NCBI GenBank assembly: GCA_963770545.1
Contig: CAVYQF010000005.1
Location: 62,001 to 126,000, forward strand
Source of the DNA: RYN-230 sp963770545
Lineage (GTDB): Bacteria > Actinomycetota > Actinomycetes > Streptosporangiales > Streptosporangiaceae
Direction: 5' to 3'
DNA length: 64,000 bases
Positions within the stretch are counted from its first letter, which is position 1; each line of letters starts with the position of its first letter. The position numbers and the translations under genes were made by a program. The notes beneath the pieces were generated by a model, which was given only the letters and a program-made list of their open reading frames with translations, searched no databases and was not told the DNA's origin. This document shows, piece by piece, positions 8,216-16,582 of the stretch.

Positions 8216-9382
8216 TCAGGCCAGCGCGGCGGGGCCGCGCTTGGTCATCTGGCCGGCGATGATCGCCCGCTGGACCTCGCTGGTGCCCTCCCAGATGCGT
8301 TCCACCCTCAGTTCGCGGAAGAAGCGCTCGGCCACGTTCTCCCGCATGTAGCCGCGGCCGCCGAACACCTGCACCGCGCGGTCGGCGACCCGGCCGGCCA
8401 TCTCCGAGGCGTACAGCTTGGCCATCGAGCACTGCGCGTGCGCGATCTTGACGTCGATGCCGCGATCGATGCCGCGAGCCGTCTCGTAGACCAGCGACCG
8501 GGCCGCGAACAGCTCGGTCAGGCTGTCCGCCAGCATGGCCGCGACGGTGCCGAACTCGCTGATCGGCCGCCCCTGGACCTGCCGCTGGGTCGCGAACGCG
8601 GTCATGTCCGTGGTCAGCCGCTGCGCGGCGCCGAGGCAGCGGGCCGAGACCATGAGCCGCTCGAAGCGGAACCACTCGTAGGCGAACGACATCCCGTCGC
8701 CCTCGGCGCCGATCAGGTGAGCGGCGGGGACGCGGACGTCGCTGAACGCCACAATCGGGTGATGGTGGCTGATCGTGTGCGAGTACGCGGGCGTGCGGAC
8801 CACCGCCACCCCGGGACTGGGCAGGTCGACCAGGAACATCGCATGCTCGCCGGCGTTCGGGCCGCCGTCCAGCACGCCCTGGAAGAACGCGAAGTCCGCC
8901 GAGTTGTACGACGTGACGTGCCATTTGACCCCGTTGAGCACATACTCGTCGCCGTCCAGACGGGCGGTGGCTTCCAGGGCAGACACGTCGGAGCCCGCGC
9001 CCTCCTCGGTGATCGCGTAGCACTCCTCCCGCTCCCCGGCCACGGCCGGGCGCAGGAAGCGCTCGATCTGGTAGGGGGTGGCGACCGGGGGCAGCCAGGA
9101 CGGGGGCGTGGCCGCCACCCAGCCCAGCGCATTGGTCACCCGGCCCATCTGCTCCTGGACGAGGACCTGCTGCAGCGTGCTGCAGCCGCCCCCGCCGAGC
9201 TCAGGGGGCATGTTGGTGGACGCCAGCCCGAGTTCCCGGGCCCGCTTCGCCTGCCCGGCGACCACGTCGGGCGGCAGTTCCCCGCCGGCCAGCTCGGCCT
9301 CCACCTCGAACGGGATCAGCTCCTCCGCGAACGCCGCGGCCCGCGCCTGGATGGCTAGATCCTGGTCTGACAATCCGTACAC
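8216..9382 (-). CDS. Acyl-CoA dehydrogenase
   Basis: An FAD enzyme that makes an alpha,beta-double bond in acyl-CoA thioesters. Of 388 residues: N-terminal helical domain; middle beta domain with YAITEEGAGSDVSALEATA (FAD/substrate loop) and WHVTSYNSADF; C-terminal domain with AVQVFGGRGYMRE and the family segment RIWEGTSEVQRAIIAGQ. The GTG at 9382 is chosen because GAGGAG lies 6 bases upstream; the longer form to 9451 adds a Gly-rich, poorly conserved leader. It is divergent from the flavin oxidase at 9499 and shares the operator at 9457-9476, so the two are probably co-regulated. Confidence 0.9.
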   Translation of the reverse strand: MYGLSDQDLAIQARAAAFAEELIPFEVEAELAGGELPPDVVAGQAKRARELGLASTNMPPELGGGGCSTLQQVLVQEQMGRVTNALGWVAATPPSWLPPVATPYQIERFLRPAVAGEREECYAITEEGAGSDVSALEATARLDGDEYVLNGVKWHVTSYNSADFAFFQGVLDGGPNAGEHAMFLVDLPSPGVAVVRTPAYSHTISHHHPIVAFSDVRVPAAHLIGAEGDGMSFAYEWFRFERLMVSARCLGAAQRLTTDMTAFATQRQVQGRPISEFGTVAAMLADSLTELFAARSLVYETARGIDRGIDVKIAHAQCSMAKLYASEMAGRVADRAVQVFGGRGYMRENVAERFFRELRVERIWEGTSEVQRAIIAGQMTKRGPAALA

Positions 9383-9456
9383 GCTGAGCTCCTCGCCGAG
9401 TTCGTCCGGACCCGTCCGCTGGCCAGGGCCGTACTCTCCGCCCGCCCCCACCAGCC

Positions 9457-9476
9457 TTGACTGACTGTTCAGTTTA
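9457..9476. promoter_or_regulatory. TetR-type operator, copy B
   Basis: TTGACTGACTGTTCAGTTTA lies between the divergent acyl-CoA dehydrogenase and flavin oxidase genes. It matches the other copies at 17 or more of 20 positions, and its core is a near-palindrome. It supports starting the oxidase at 9499 rather than upstream within the operator. Confidence 0.7.
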
Positions 9477-9498
9477 TGTCAGCATCAGGTTCGTGCCA

Positions 9499-10698
9499 AT
9501 GCCCTTCACCGGCCATCCGGACACCGCCGACGTCGTCGTCGTGGGCGGCGGGACGATAGGCGCGTGGTGTGCCTACTTCCTCCGCCAGGACGGCCTGCGG
9601 GTCATCCTGCTGGAGAAAGGCCTGCTCGGCCAGGGGGCGAGCAGCCGGGCCGCGGGGGTGGTCCGGGCCCAGGGTGGTACGCCCGAGGCGGTGCGCCTGG
9701 GCCAGTGGTCCCAGCACTTCTACCGGTGCCAGCGCGACGACCTCGGCATCGACTCTGGTTTCGTGGCCCAGGGCTACCTGCTGCCGTGCTTCACTGAGGC
9801 CGAGGTCACCGCGGCCCGGGAGCGGATGGCCATGCAGCTGGACCTGGGGCTGGACGTCGAATGGCTCAGCCCGGACGAGGTTGATCAGCGCAACCCGACC
9901 CTGGCCCCCGGGCGGACCCTGGGCGGCACCTTCTGCGCGGACGACGGTTACATCATCCCGCCGCGCAACGTGACCGCCTACGCGGTCGCCCTGGCCCGGT
10001 CCGGCGTCGTGGTACGTGAGCAGGTCCGGTTCCTCGGGCTGCGGCGCGAAGGTGACCAGCTCGCCGGGGTCGATACCAGCGCCGGGCCGATCGCGGCAGG
10101 CTCGGTCGTGCTGACCGGCGGCCCGAAACTGGCCGAGGTGGGCGCGCTGGCCGGGCTGCGGATCCCGGTCGGGGGGGCCCGGCATCAGATCGCGGTCACC
10201 CAGCCCCACCCAGACCTGGCCCCTTCCCGGGTGCCCATGGTCTTCGACCTGGCCTCCGGCCTGTACTGGCGGCCGGAAGAAGGCGGCCTGCTGTTCGGGA
10301 TGAGCAACCCCGAAGAGCCGCCCGGCTGGGCCACCGAGGTGGACGAGGCCTACCTGGCCCTGATGCGCACCCGGCTGGAGCGGCTGGTCCCGGTGACCGC
10401 CGGGCTCGGCCTGCGCCGGCTGTGGGCGGCCACCATCGACTACACCCCAGATCACCTGCCGATCATCGGTCCCGCGCTCGGCCCGGACGGCCCCCTGCCG
10501 GGAGTGACCGTGGCCGCGGCGGGCGGGGCTGGCATGATGTGGGGCCCGGGCGTGGCCCGGGCCGCGGCCGACCTGGCCCAGACCGGCTTCTCCGCGGTGG
10601 TAGACACCACGGGCCTGGGCCTGGACCGCTTCGATGAGCAGGGCCGCAGCAAGGTCCCCACCGACCCCATCGCGCTGCCGTTCCCGCAATCAGCCTGA
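9499..10698 (+). CDS. FAD-dependent oxidoreductase, DAO (glycine/sarcosine/dimethylglycine oxidase) family
   Basis: A 399-residue flavoprotein. Its N-terminal Rossmann motif is VVVVGGGTIGAWCAYFL with the acidic end of strand 2 at VILLEKG. It then has the GASSRAAGVVRAQGG segment typical of DAO oxidases and a C-terminal flavin motif near GVTVAAAGGAGMMWGPGVARAAADL. Family members oxidise C-N bonds of secondary or tertiary amines or D-amino acids; the substrate is unknown. The ATG at 9499 leaves the operator at 9457-9476 upstream. It is followed after 77 bases by a cupin gene on the same strand. Confidence 0.85.
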   Translation: MPFTGHPDTADVVVVGGGTIGAWCAYFLRQDGLRVILLEKGLLGQGASSRAAGVVRAQGGTPEAVRLGQWSQHFYRCQRDDLGIDSGFVAQGYLLPCFTEAEVTAARERMAMQLDLGLDVEWLSPDEVDQRNPTLAPGRTLGGTFCADDGYIIPPRNVTAYAVALARSGVVVREQVRFLGLRREGDQLAGVDTSAGPIAAGSVVLTGGPKLAEVGALAGLRIPVGGARHQIAVTQPHPDLAPSRVPMVFDLASGLYWRPEEGGLLFGMSNPEEPPGWATEVDEAYLALMRTRLERLVPVTAGLGLRRLWAATIDYTPDHLPIIGPALGPDGPLPGVTVAAAGGAGMMWGPGVARAAADLAQTGFSAVVDTTGLGLDRFDEQGRSKVPTDPIALPFPQSA

Positions 10699-10775
10699 AC
10701 GCACAGTCCCTGGAAAGCACCGGGTGCCCGGAAGCCACTGGGCCGCCGGAAACACTGAGAGGACCGAGCCACATC

Positions 10776-11129
10776 ATGACCGACACGACTCCGCTGACCC
10801 CGTTCCTGTCCGCCGCCGCGCTGCACGGCGAACTCGAGGACTGGGGCCCCCTGGCCGAGGCCACCGGTGACCCCATGCAGACGTCCGGCACCACCACCTG
10901 GGCCGACGGTGACCTGGAGGTAGGTGTCTGGGAGTGCACCCCCGGCCCCTCCTACTGGAAGCTGGAGACCAACGAGGCCATCCACATCGTCAGCGGCCGG
11001 ATGACGTGCACCCCGGACGGCGGCGAGCCCCAGGACATTGGCCCTGGTGACAGTGCCGTGTTCCCGATCGGCTGGGCCGGTACCTGGCAGATCCACGAGA
11101 CCATCCGCAAGCTCTACGTCCTGTTCTGA
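10776..11129 (+). CDS. Cupin_3 (DUF861/EutQ-like) domain protein
   Basis: A 117-residue single cupin barrel of the DUF861 group. WECTPGPSYWK at about 49-59, the metal-site-like NEAIHIVSGRMT at 63-74, and the characteristic ending VFPIGWAGTWQIHETIRKLY. Related proteins include ureidoglycine aminohydrolase and ethanolamine-utilisation cupins, but most are uncharacterised. A GAGAGG ribosome-like site is rather far (about 14 bases) from the ATG. It is codirectional with the upstream DAO oxidase and probably in the same operon, so it may process the product of that oxidase (inference). Confidence 0.82.
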   Translation: MTDTTPLTPFLSAAALHGELEDWGPLAEATGDPMQTSGTTTWADGDLEVGVWECTPGPSYWKLETNEAIHIVSGRMTCTPDGGEPQDIGPGDSAVFPIGWAGTWQIHETIRKLYVLF

Positions 11130-11218
11130 GGCGTCCCGGCTGAGTCCTCCCGGTCCAGGGTGCCCGGGCCTCACGATCGCGGTCATAAGTGGTGTGACCT
11201 GGCACTTACCGACCACGA

Positions 11219-11683
11219 TCATGATGCGGATGGGATACCTGTCGGCCGGGTCACGGGGACGACCGTCAGCAAGCGCTCCAGCCCGGCGAAGTCGCCCGGA
11301 TTGGTGGTGAAGAGGCGGAGGTCCTCGGCGATGGCCACTGACGCGATCATCAGGTCCACGGCCCGGTGCCGGGGCTTGCGCCCTGCGGCGATGACTGCCG
11401 CCGTGACCTGACCGTAGGCACGAGCCGCCTCGACGCCGAACGGAATCGGGTCGAACTCGTTCTCAGCCCGCTGCAGGATATCGAGCCGACGGGCCCGCTC
11501 CGCGTGCTCCTCGTAGTCCTTCTGCTCGCTGCCGGGCCGCACTTCGTGGGGGCCGGCGGACAACTCGGCGAGAGTGATGGCGCTGATCGCGACAGCCGCT
11601 GGCAACTCGCCGGGATCGATCCACCTGCGCAAGATGAGGATATTGGTGTCGAGCAAGCCCGACTGGTAGCTCTCAGCGGCCAT
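11219..11683 (-). CDS. vapC: PIN-domain ribonuclease toxin, VapC family
   Basis: A 154-residue PIN nuclease, the toxin of a type II pair. Acidic active-site residues are visible: Asp in GLLDTNILI (near residue 11), Glu in ITLAELSAG, Asp in RAVDLMIASVA, and the last near LFTTNPGDF. It cleaves RNA, in characterised members usually tRNA or rRNA. The ATG at 11683 overlaps the end of the antitoxin gene by 11 bases. An upstream extension in the same frame is only the antitoxin's other frame. The module sits between metabolic genes as an isolated cassette. Confidence 0.9.
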   Translation of the reverse strand: MAAESYQSGLLDTNILILRRWIDPGELPAAVAISAITLAELSAGPHEVRPGSEQKDYEEHAERARRLDILQRAENEFDPIPFGVEAARAYGQVTAAVIAAGRKPRHRAVDLMIASVAIAEDLRLFTTNPGDFAGLERLLTVVPVTRPTGIPSAS

Positions 11684-11942
11684 CGGGGATGCCCGCCTGG
11701 TGGTCGGCAGCGGCCTCCTGATCAGCGCGGAACGCCGCGAGGTCAACAGCCGGGGCGCGGCGCGATGCGGCGGCGAAGTCCGCCCTCGGAATGAACCGGC
11801 GGCGGCGCCGGATCGGGATCAGTTCGCCGATCTCACGGCCATCCCGCGTGACCGTGAACGCCTGGCCGCCCTCGACCGCGTCCATGATCTCCCGCGACTT
11901 GCTCCGCAAATCCCGCTGTGTTATCTCCGGCTGTGCGCTCAT
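11673..11942 (-). CDS. vapB: Phd/YefM-type antitoxin paired with VapC
   Basis: An 89-residue antitoxin. The N-terminal Phd-fold DNA-binding part contains LRSKSREIMDAVEGGQAF and TVTRDGREIGELIPI. The C-terminal half, rich in Ala/Asp and basic residues (RRRRRFIPRADF onward), would wrap the toxin and neutralise it. It overlaps vapC by 11 bases, so expression is coupled. It probably represses its own promoter through the repeats at 11964-11988. Confidence 0.9.
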   Translation of the reverse strand: MSAQPEITQRDLRSKSREIMDAVEGGQAFTVTRDGREIGELIPIRRRRRFIPRADFAAASRRAPAVDLAAFRADQEAAADHQAGIPDGR

Positions 11943-11963
11943 GGAACCATTCTATCCACGGGC

Positions 11964-11988
11964 AGCACCTGGTGCTACCTTGTGCTAC
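11964..11988. promoter_or_regulatory. Candidate vapBC autoregulatory operator
   Basis: An inverted repeat AGCACC (11964-11969) and GGTGCT (11971-11976) overlaps a direct repeat TGCTAC (11973-11978, 11983-11988) one helical turn apart. It lies about 22 bases upstream of the antitoxin start. Confidence 0.5.
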
Positions 11989-12013
11989 AACCGCCTTGCG
12001 GCCGCGTTCGGGA

Positions 12014-14032
12014 TTACCAGGAGTTCCGGGGAAAGCGGCGCTCCCAGGTGCGTTCGCGGATGACCAGGCCACCTGAGCGCAGTTCCCGGCGGAAGCGGTA
12101 GCGCAGCGACGTCTCGTCGCCGTCCAGGTCGAGGGTGGACGTCGTGACCAGCAGCCGGCCGTCCAGGTGGACCTCGGTGCGCGCCTCGCCGTGCGCGGCG
12201 GCCTGCGCGGGCCGGTCGTCGTGTACCTCGTAGCGCAGGTACTCCTCGTCCACGACCCGGCCCCACGGGAACTGCGACCCGGAGGCGCCGCGCCACGACA
12301 CGGACACCGTTCCGGTCTCGTCGCGGTGCACGGTCCAGCGCACCGGCACGATCTCACCCCAGTGCCGGACCCCCTCGGGCAGCTCCTCCGGCCCCGGCTC
12401 GGGGAACTGGGGCGCGGGCGGCTCCGCCCCGGCCGGGGGAACCACCGGCAGCACCAACCGGGTCCCGCCCGGGCCGAACCGCAGCGCCGACTCCCCGGGC
12501 TGCGGGGAAGGCCAGATCATCGGCCACATCGCGTTGGACACCGCCAGCCGGATGCGGTGCCCGCGCGGGAACACCCACGACGTGACGTGCAGGTCCAGCG
12601 GCAGCGCTCCCTGGGCCGCCGGGTCCGGGCTGGATACCGGGGGATCGCGCAGCGGGTCGCGCACCCCGGCCCGGCCCGCGCCGGTCACCAGCGTGACCGT
12701 CCCGTCCGGCGCGACGTCACTCAGCCGCGCGAACCAGGGCAGCAGCCCCGTGTCGCCCGGCCCCGTGTCGCCCGGCCCCGTGTCGCCCGGCCCCGTGTTG
12801 CCCGGCCCGGCCTCCACGCTCCCGCACAGCTCCACCCGGGGGAAGCCGAGGATCTCGGTGTCCGCCTCCAGCGGCGGGGAATCGAACGTCAGGCTCCAGG
12901 CGTCCGCGTCGCGCTGGTCGGCGGTCAGTTCGCCCCACCAGTGGCCGGCCGCGATCCCGGCCGACGGCACGCAGCGCAGCGACCGGGCCGACGGGGCCGG
13001 AGCCGAAGCGGACAGCGACCCCTCCGGCCCGCAAAACCAGGTCCGCAGCTCGGCCCGCTCCGGCGGCAGCGCCAGTTCCTGGCGCCAGCGCCCGGGGATC
13101 TCGGCCAGTTCCACGTCCGGCGGATGCCAGTCCCGCACGTATACGGTGACCGGCGGCTCGGACATGATGCCGTTCTCGGCGCCCTTGAGCCAGTGGTCCC
13201 ACCAGCGGACCGCGTCGGCCCGCCATTCGATGGCCGGGCCGGGCACCGCGTTATGCGGGAACGCGTGGTTCCACGGGCCGATCAGCACCCGGACCGGGGC
13301 GGGCACGTGCGCGAGCATCCGCGGCACCGAATCCCGGTACCCGTCGTACCAGCCGCCGATCAGGTAGGCAGGCACGGTGAGCCGCCCGTAGTCCGGCCGC
13401 AGGGACGCCCGCCGCCAGAACGGCCCGTCCTGGGCCTGGGCGAGGAAGCTGATCAGCCAGGGCTCGGTGTCCATCCGGGCCAGCGCCGCCTCGTCGAGCG
13501 GGAAATCGGGCGCGGGCGGCAGCATGTTCAGGTGGTCGATCATCAGCATGTACTCATCGAGATGCGGAAGCCCGTCGATGTAGTGCACGTCGTCGTGGAA
13601 CAGGTCGTCGGAGGCGTCTACGGCCAGGATGGCCTTGAGCGCCGGGGGACGCCGCAGCGCGACCTGGATCGCGTTGAAGCCGCCCCAGGAGATGCCCCAC
13701 ATCCCGACCGCCCCGGTGCACCAGGGCTGGCTGGCCAGCCACGCGATGACTGTCTCTGCGTCGCGCTGCTCGGTCTCGGTGTACTCGCCCCCGGGCAGGC
13801 TCCCGCCGCTGCGCCCGGTGCCGCGGATGTCCACCCGGGCGCCGGCGTACCCGCTGCGGGCCATATAGGCGTACAGATCATGGTCGCGGGCCAGCATCGC
13901 GTCGTCCTTGCGGTACGGCAGGTACTCCAGCAACGCCGGGACCGCCGCGGCCGCCACGTCGTCCGGCAGGTACAGGGTGGCGGCCAGCTCGACCCCGTCC
14001 GGCATCGGGATGCCCGCCTGGCGCACGATCAT
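12014..14032 (-). CDS. CocE/NonD family alpha/beta hydrolase (X-Pro dipeptidyl-peptidase-like)
   Basis: A 672-residue serine hydrolase. The alpha/beta core begins GIPMPDGVELAATLYLPDD. The oxyanion-side segment is YAGARVDIRGTGRSGG and the nucleophile elbow is MWGISWGGFNA (Ser). The acid is probably in GGWYDGYRD and the His in GPWNHAFP. The C-terminal beta-jellyroll domain contains VSNAMWPMI. Characterised relatives cleave cocaine esters, X-Pro peptides or beta-lactam esters and amides. A Gly-Pro-Gly-Asp-Thr repeat (four 15-bp copies near 12748-12810) interrupts a loop. It overlaps the upstream TetR gene by ATGA, so TetR and hydrolase form an operon. Confidence 0.88.
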   Translation of the reverse strand: MIVRQAGIPMPDGVELAATLYLPDDVAAAAVPALLEYLPYRKDDAMLARDHDLYAYMARSGYAGARVDIRGTGRSGGSLPGGEYTETEQRDAETVIAWLASQPWCTGAVGMWGISWGGFNAIQVALRRPPALKAILAVDASDDLFHDDVHYIDGLPHLDEYMLMIDHLNMLPPAPDFPLDEAALARMDTEPWLISFLAQAQDGPFWRRASLRPDYGRLTVPAYLIGGWYDGYRDSVPRMLAHVPAPVRVLIGPWNHAFPHNAVPGPAIEWRADAVRWWDHWLKGAENGIMSEPPVTVYVRDWHPPDVELAEIPGRWRQELALPPERAELRTWFCGPEGSLSASAPAPSARSLRCVPSAGIAAGHWWGELTADQRDADAWSLTFDSPPLEADTEILGFPRVELCGSVEAGPGNTGPGDTGPGDTGPGDTGLLPWFARLSDVAPDGTVTLVTGAGRAGVRDPLRDPPVSSPDPAAQGALPLDLHVTSWVFPRGHRIRLAVSNAMWPMIWPSPQPGESALRFGPGGTRLVLPVVPPAGAEPPAPQFPEPGPEELPEGVRHWGEIVPVRWTVHRDETGTVSVSWRGASGSQFPWGRVVDEEYLRYEVHDDRPAQAAAHGEARTEVHLDGRLLVTTSTLDLDGDETSLRYRFRRELRSGGLVIRERTWERRFPRNSW
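12748..12810. repeat. 15-bp tandem repeat inside the CocE-type gene
   Basis: Four near-identical copies of a 15-bp unit (CCCGTGTCGCCCGGC). It is in frame and encodes a GPGDT/GPGNT repeat in a surface loop before the jellyroll domain. It is likely polymorphic between strains. Confidence 0.8.
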
Positions 14033-14736
14033 GATGCCGGGCCCGGGCCGGTTTGGGCGACGGCCCCGCCCGGCGCGGCCACCGCACTGCGCAGCAACTC
14101 GATGAACTCGTTCACCCGCAGGTCCCGCTGCTCAGCCGACTGGGTCGCGTACCCGAACAGCCCCGGATCCAGCTCCTCGGTCACCATCGCGTCCTGGACC
14201 CGGTCCATCAGCCAGTTGACCATGGAGACGATCATCCGCGGATCGATGTCCTGGCGGATCTCACCCCGGGCGATGCCGGAGCGGACGAAGCCCTGCGTGC
14301 CGTACGGGTCCTCGCGCGCCAGGAACTGGGTGATTTCGCGGCGCAGCTGCAGTCCCGCGCAGTAGTTGCCGATCAGGGTGACCCGGTACGGGATCCAGTC
14401 CTCGTGGATGAGGTGCGGGGTGGCGTCGATCCAGTACCGCAGGATCGCGAAGAACCCCTCCGCGCGCACCTCCGGCGGCGCGTCCAGGTAGGCCGGGAAG
14501 GACCGGGCCGCAGCCTGGTAAGCGGCCAGGAACAGGCCGGCCTTGGTCTCGAAGTACCCGAACACCGCCCCCTTGGACACGCCCGCCTCGCTGGCGATCT
14601 CCTCGATGCGGGCCGCCTCGTAGCCGCGCGTGGCGAAGTGCTCCATGGCCACCGCGACGATCCGCTCCTGCCGGGCGCGCTGGCGCTCGGGAGCCCGGCG
14701 GGCCGCCCGGACGGCAATTCCCTGACCAGTAGTCAT
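14029..14736 (-). CDS. TetR-family transcriptional regulator
   Basis: A 235-residue repressor. The N-terminal helix-turn-helix is at about 22-70: RIVAVAMEHFATRGYEAARI, EIASEAGVSKGAVFGYF, ETKAGLFLAAYQ. The ligand domain (LIHEDWIPYRVTLIGNYCAG, FGYATQSAEQRDLRVNEFIELL) is of the common TetR type in fatty-acid or xenobiotic regulation. It is divergent from the phytoene-desaturase-like gene at 14843 and overlaps the CocE-type hydrolase by 4 bases. It probably binds the symmetric site at 14811-14823 and controls both directions. Confidence 0.9.
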   Translation of the reverse strand: MTTGQGIAVRAARRAPERQRARQERIVAVAMEHFATRGYEAARIEEIASEAGVSKGAVFGYFETKAGLFLAAYQAAARSFPAYLDAPPEVRAEGFFAILRYWIDATPHLIHEDWIPYRVTLIGNYCAGLQLRREITQFLAREDPYGTQGFVRSGIARGEIRQDIDPRMIVSMVNWLMDRVQDAMVTEELDPGLFGYATQSAEQRDLRVNEFIELLRSAVAAPGGAVAQTGPGPAS

Positions 14737-14810
14737 CTAGTAACTCATTCCAGCTCATTGACTTTCGCCAGGCAAGCTAACCATACTTCGAAGGATCCCA
14801 ACTTCTTAAA

Positions 14811-14823
14811 TGACCAATAGTCA
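14811..14823. promoter_or_regulatory. Candidate operator in TetR/FAD-oxidoreductase divergent region
   Basis: TGAC and GTCA half-sites separated by CAATA, in an AT-rich patch of a 106-base divergent promoter. A wider inverted repeat, GACTTTCG (14760-14767) with CGAAAGTC (14828-14835), brackets it. It resembles, but does not match, the five-copy operator family elsewhere. Confidence 0.4.
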
Positions 14824-14842
14824 ATAACGAAAGTCCATCCTC

Positions 14843-16477
14843 ATGACCGCCACGCCGGGCTGGGACGTCATCGTGGTCGGGGCCGGTCACAACGGCCTGA
14901 CCGCCGGCGCCCTGCTGGCCCGCGCGGGCCTGGCCACGCTGGTGGTCGAGGCCCGTGAGGTAGCGGGCGGATGCTGCGTCACCGAGGAGATCGCGCCCGG
15001 CTGCCGGGCCTCCACCACCTCCTACATCGCGAGCATGCTCCGGCCGGAGGTGATCCGGGCGCTGGACCTGGGCCGGCACGGGCTGCGGATGGTGGCCTGC
15101 GAGCCGGCCCTGCAGGTGGCGCTGGACGACGGCGAGGTGCTGGCCGACTGGAACGACCCGGCGCGCACGGCGGCCGGGATCGCGCGGTACTCCCCGGCGG
15201 ACGCGCGTGCCTTCGCCAGCGTCCACGCCGAGCTGGCCCAGCTGGCCGCCCGGCTGCAGCCGCTGTTCATGGAGCTGCCGCCGGACACCCGGGCCACCGG
15301 CGTGCGCCGGCTCACCGAGGCGGTCCGGATGGGCCGTCACCTGCGCGGCCTGCGCGGCACCGACGTCGAGGGCCTGACCCAGATGCTGACCGGCAGTCTC
15401 GGCCAGTTCATCGACGCGCGGTTCGAGTCCCGGCCGGCCAAGGCCCTGCTGCTGGCCAACAACCTCTACGGCAAGCACGGCGGCCCGTACCAGCCGGGCA
15501 CCCTGATCGGCCTGGCCTTCCACCTGCTCACCGGGGGCGAGGACGCGGTGCCAGGCTTCTTCGGGCACGTGATGGGGGGCATGGGCGCCATCAGCGACGC
15601 CATCGCCGCGTCCGGGCAGGCGCACGGCATGCAGATCCGCACCGGGGCGCCGGTCGCCCGGATCCGGGCCAGCGGCGGCCGCGCCAGCGGGGTCACTCTG
15701 GCCAGCGGCGAGGAACTGACCGCCCGCGTGGTGCTGTCCGGGGCCGACCCCAAGCGGACCTTCCTGCACCTGGTGGACCAGGCCGACCTGCCCGCGGACT
15801 TCCGGGCCGCGGTGGCCGGGATCACGATGGACGGCCCGTGCGCCAAGGTCAACCTGGTCCTGGACGCGGAGCCCCAGGTCCGGGGCATGCCCGCGGGCGC
15901 CGGGCCCGGCCAGCGGGCGCTGTTCACCCTGCCACCGGACCTGGCCGTGGCCGACGCGTGCTACGACCGGGCCAAGCGCGGCGAGCTGGCCGACGCGGAG
16001 CAGCTGTTCGTGGACTGCGTGGTGGCCTCCACCGTGGACCCCTCGCTAGCCCCCGAAGGCCGGCACATCATGACGTGCTTCGTCCAGTACGTGCCCTACC
16101 GGCTGGCCGAGGGGACCTGGGACAGCCGGCGCGACGAGCTCGGCGACCGGGTCCTGGCCCGGATCGCGCAGTTCGCGCCGGCCGTGCCCGCCGCGGTGCT
16201 GGCCCGGCAGGTACTCACCCCGCTGGACCTGGAGCGCGACTACGGGCTGACCGAGGGCAACATCTTCCACGGCGACATCGCACCCGGCCAGCTGTTCCAC
16301 ATGCGGCCGGTGCCGGGCTGGGCCCGGTACGCCACCCCGGTCCGGGGCCTGTACCTGTGCGGCGCGGGGGCCCACCCGGGTGGCGGCGTGACCGGGGCGC
16401 CCGGCTACAACGCCGCCCATCGCGTCCTGGCCGACCTGCGCCGGGACCGGAAATCCGGGCGGAGGCCCGCCGCGTGA
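14843..16477 (+). CDS. Phytoene-desaturase-like NAD(P)/FAD oxidoreductase (COG1233 type)
   Basis: A 544-residue flavoprotein. The dinucleotide-binding start is VIVVGAGHNGLTAGALLARAG with the strand-2 acid in LVVEAREVAGG. The middle domain has GHVMGGMGAISDAIAASG, and the conserved C-terminal flavin segment is GLYLCGAGAHPGGGVTGAPG. The best known relatives desaturate carotenoids, but this soluble subgroup in catabolic clusters is mostly uncharacterised; amine or ring-desaturating oxidase activity is plausible. It is one of three paralogues here (also 19165 and 29167) and the most divergent. It starts a codirectional run with the DAO oxidase, Rieske oxygenase and second paralogue. Confidence 0.85.
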   Translation: MTATPGWDVIVVGAGHNGLTAGALLARAGLATLVVEAREVAGGCCVTEEIAPGCRASTTSYIASMLRPEVIRALDLGRHGLRMVACEPALQVALDDGEVLADWNDPARTAAGIARYSPADARAFASVHAELAQLAARLQPLFMELPPDTRATGVRRLTEAVRMGRHLRGLRGTDVEGLTQMLTGSLGQFIDARFESRPAKALLLANNLYGKHGGPYQPGTLIGLAFHLLTGGEDAVPGFFGHVMGGMGAISDAIAASGQAHGMQIRTGAPVARIRASGGRASGVTLASGEELTARVVLSGADPKRTFLHLVDQADLPADFRAAVAGITMDGPCAKVNLVLDAEPQVRGMPAGAGPGQRALFTLPPDLAVADACYDRAKRGELADAEQLFVDCVVASTVDPSLAPEGRHIMTCFVQYVPYRLAEGTWDSRRDELGDRVLARIAQFAPAVPAAVLARQVLTPLDLERDYGLTEGNIFHGDIAPGQLFHMRPVPGWARYATPVRGLYLCGAGAHPGGGVTGAPGYNAAHRVLADLRRDRKSGRRPAA

Positions 16478-16582
16478 CCAGCCAGTGGCGGCGTAACGTC
16501 CCCGGTAACCGATCGGCTGGCCCCTCGTGAGCGAGCTGGAGGGCCGCCCTCAACAACCTCTGCAGCGGACGGGAGACACCAG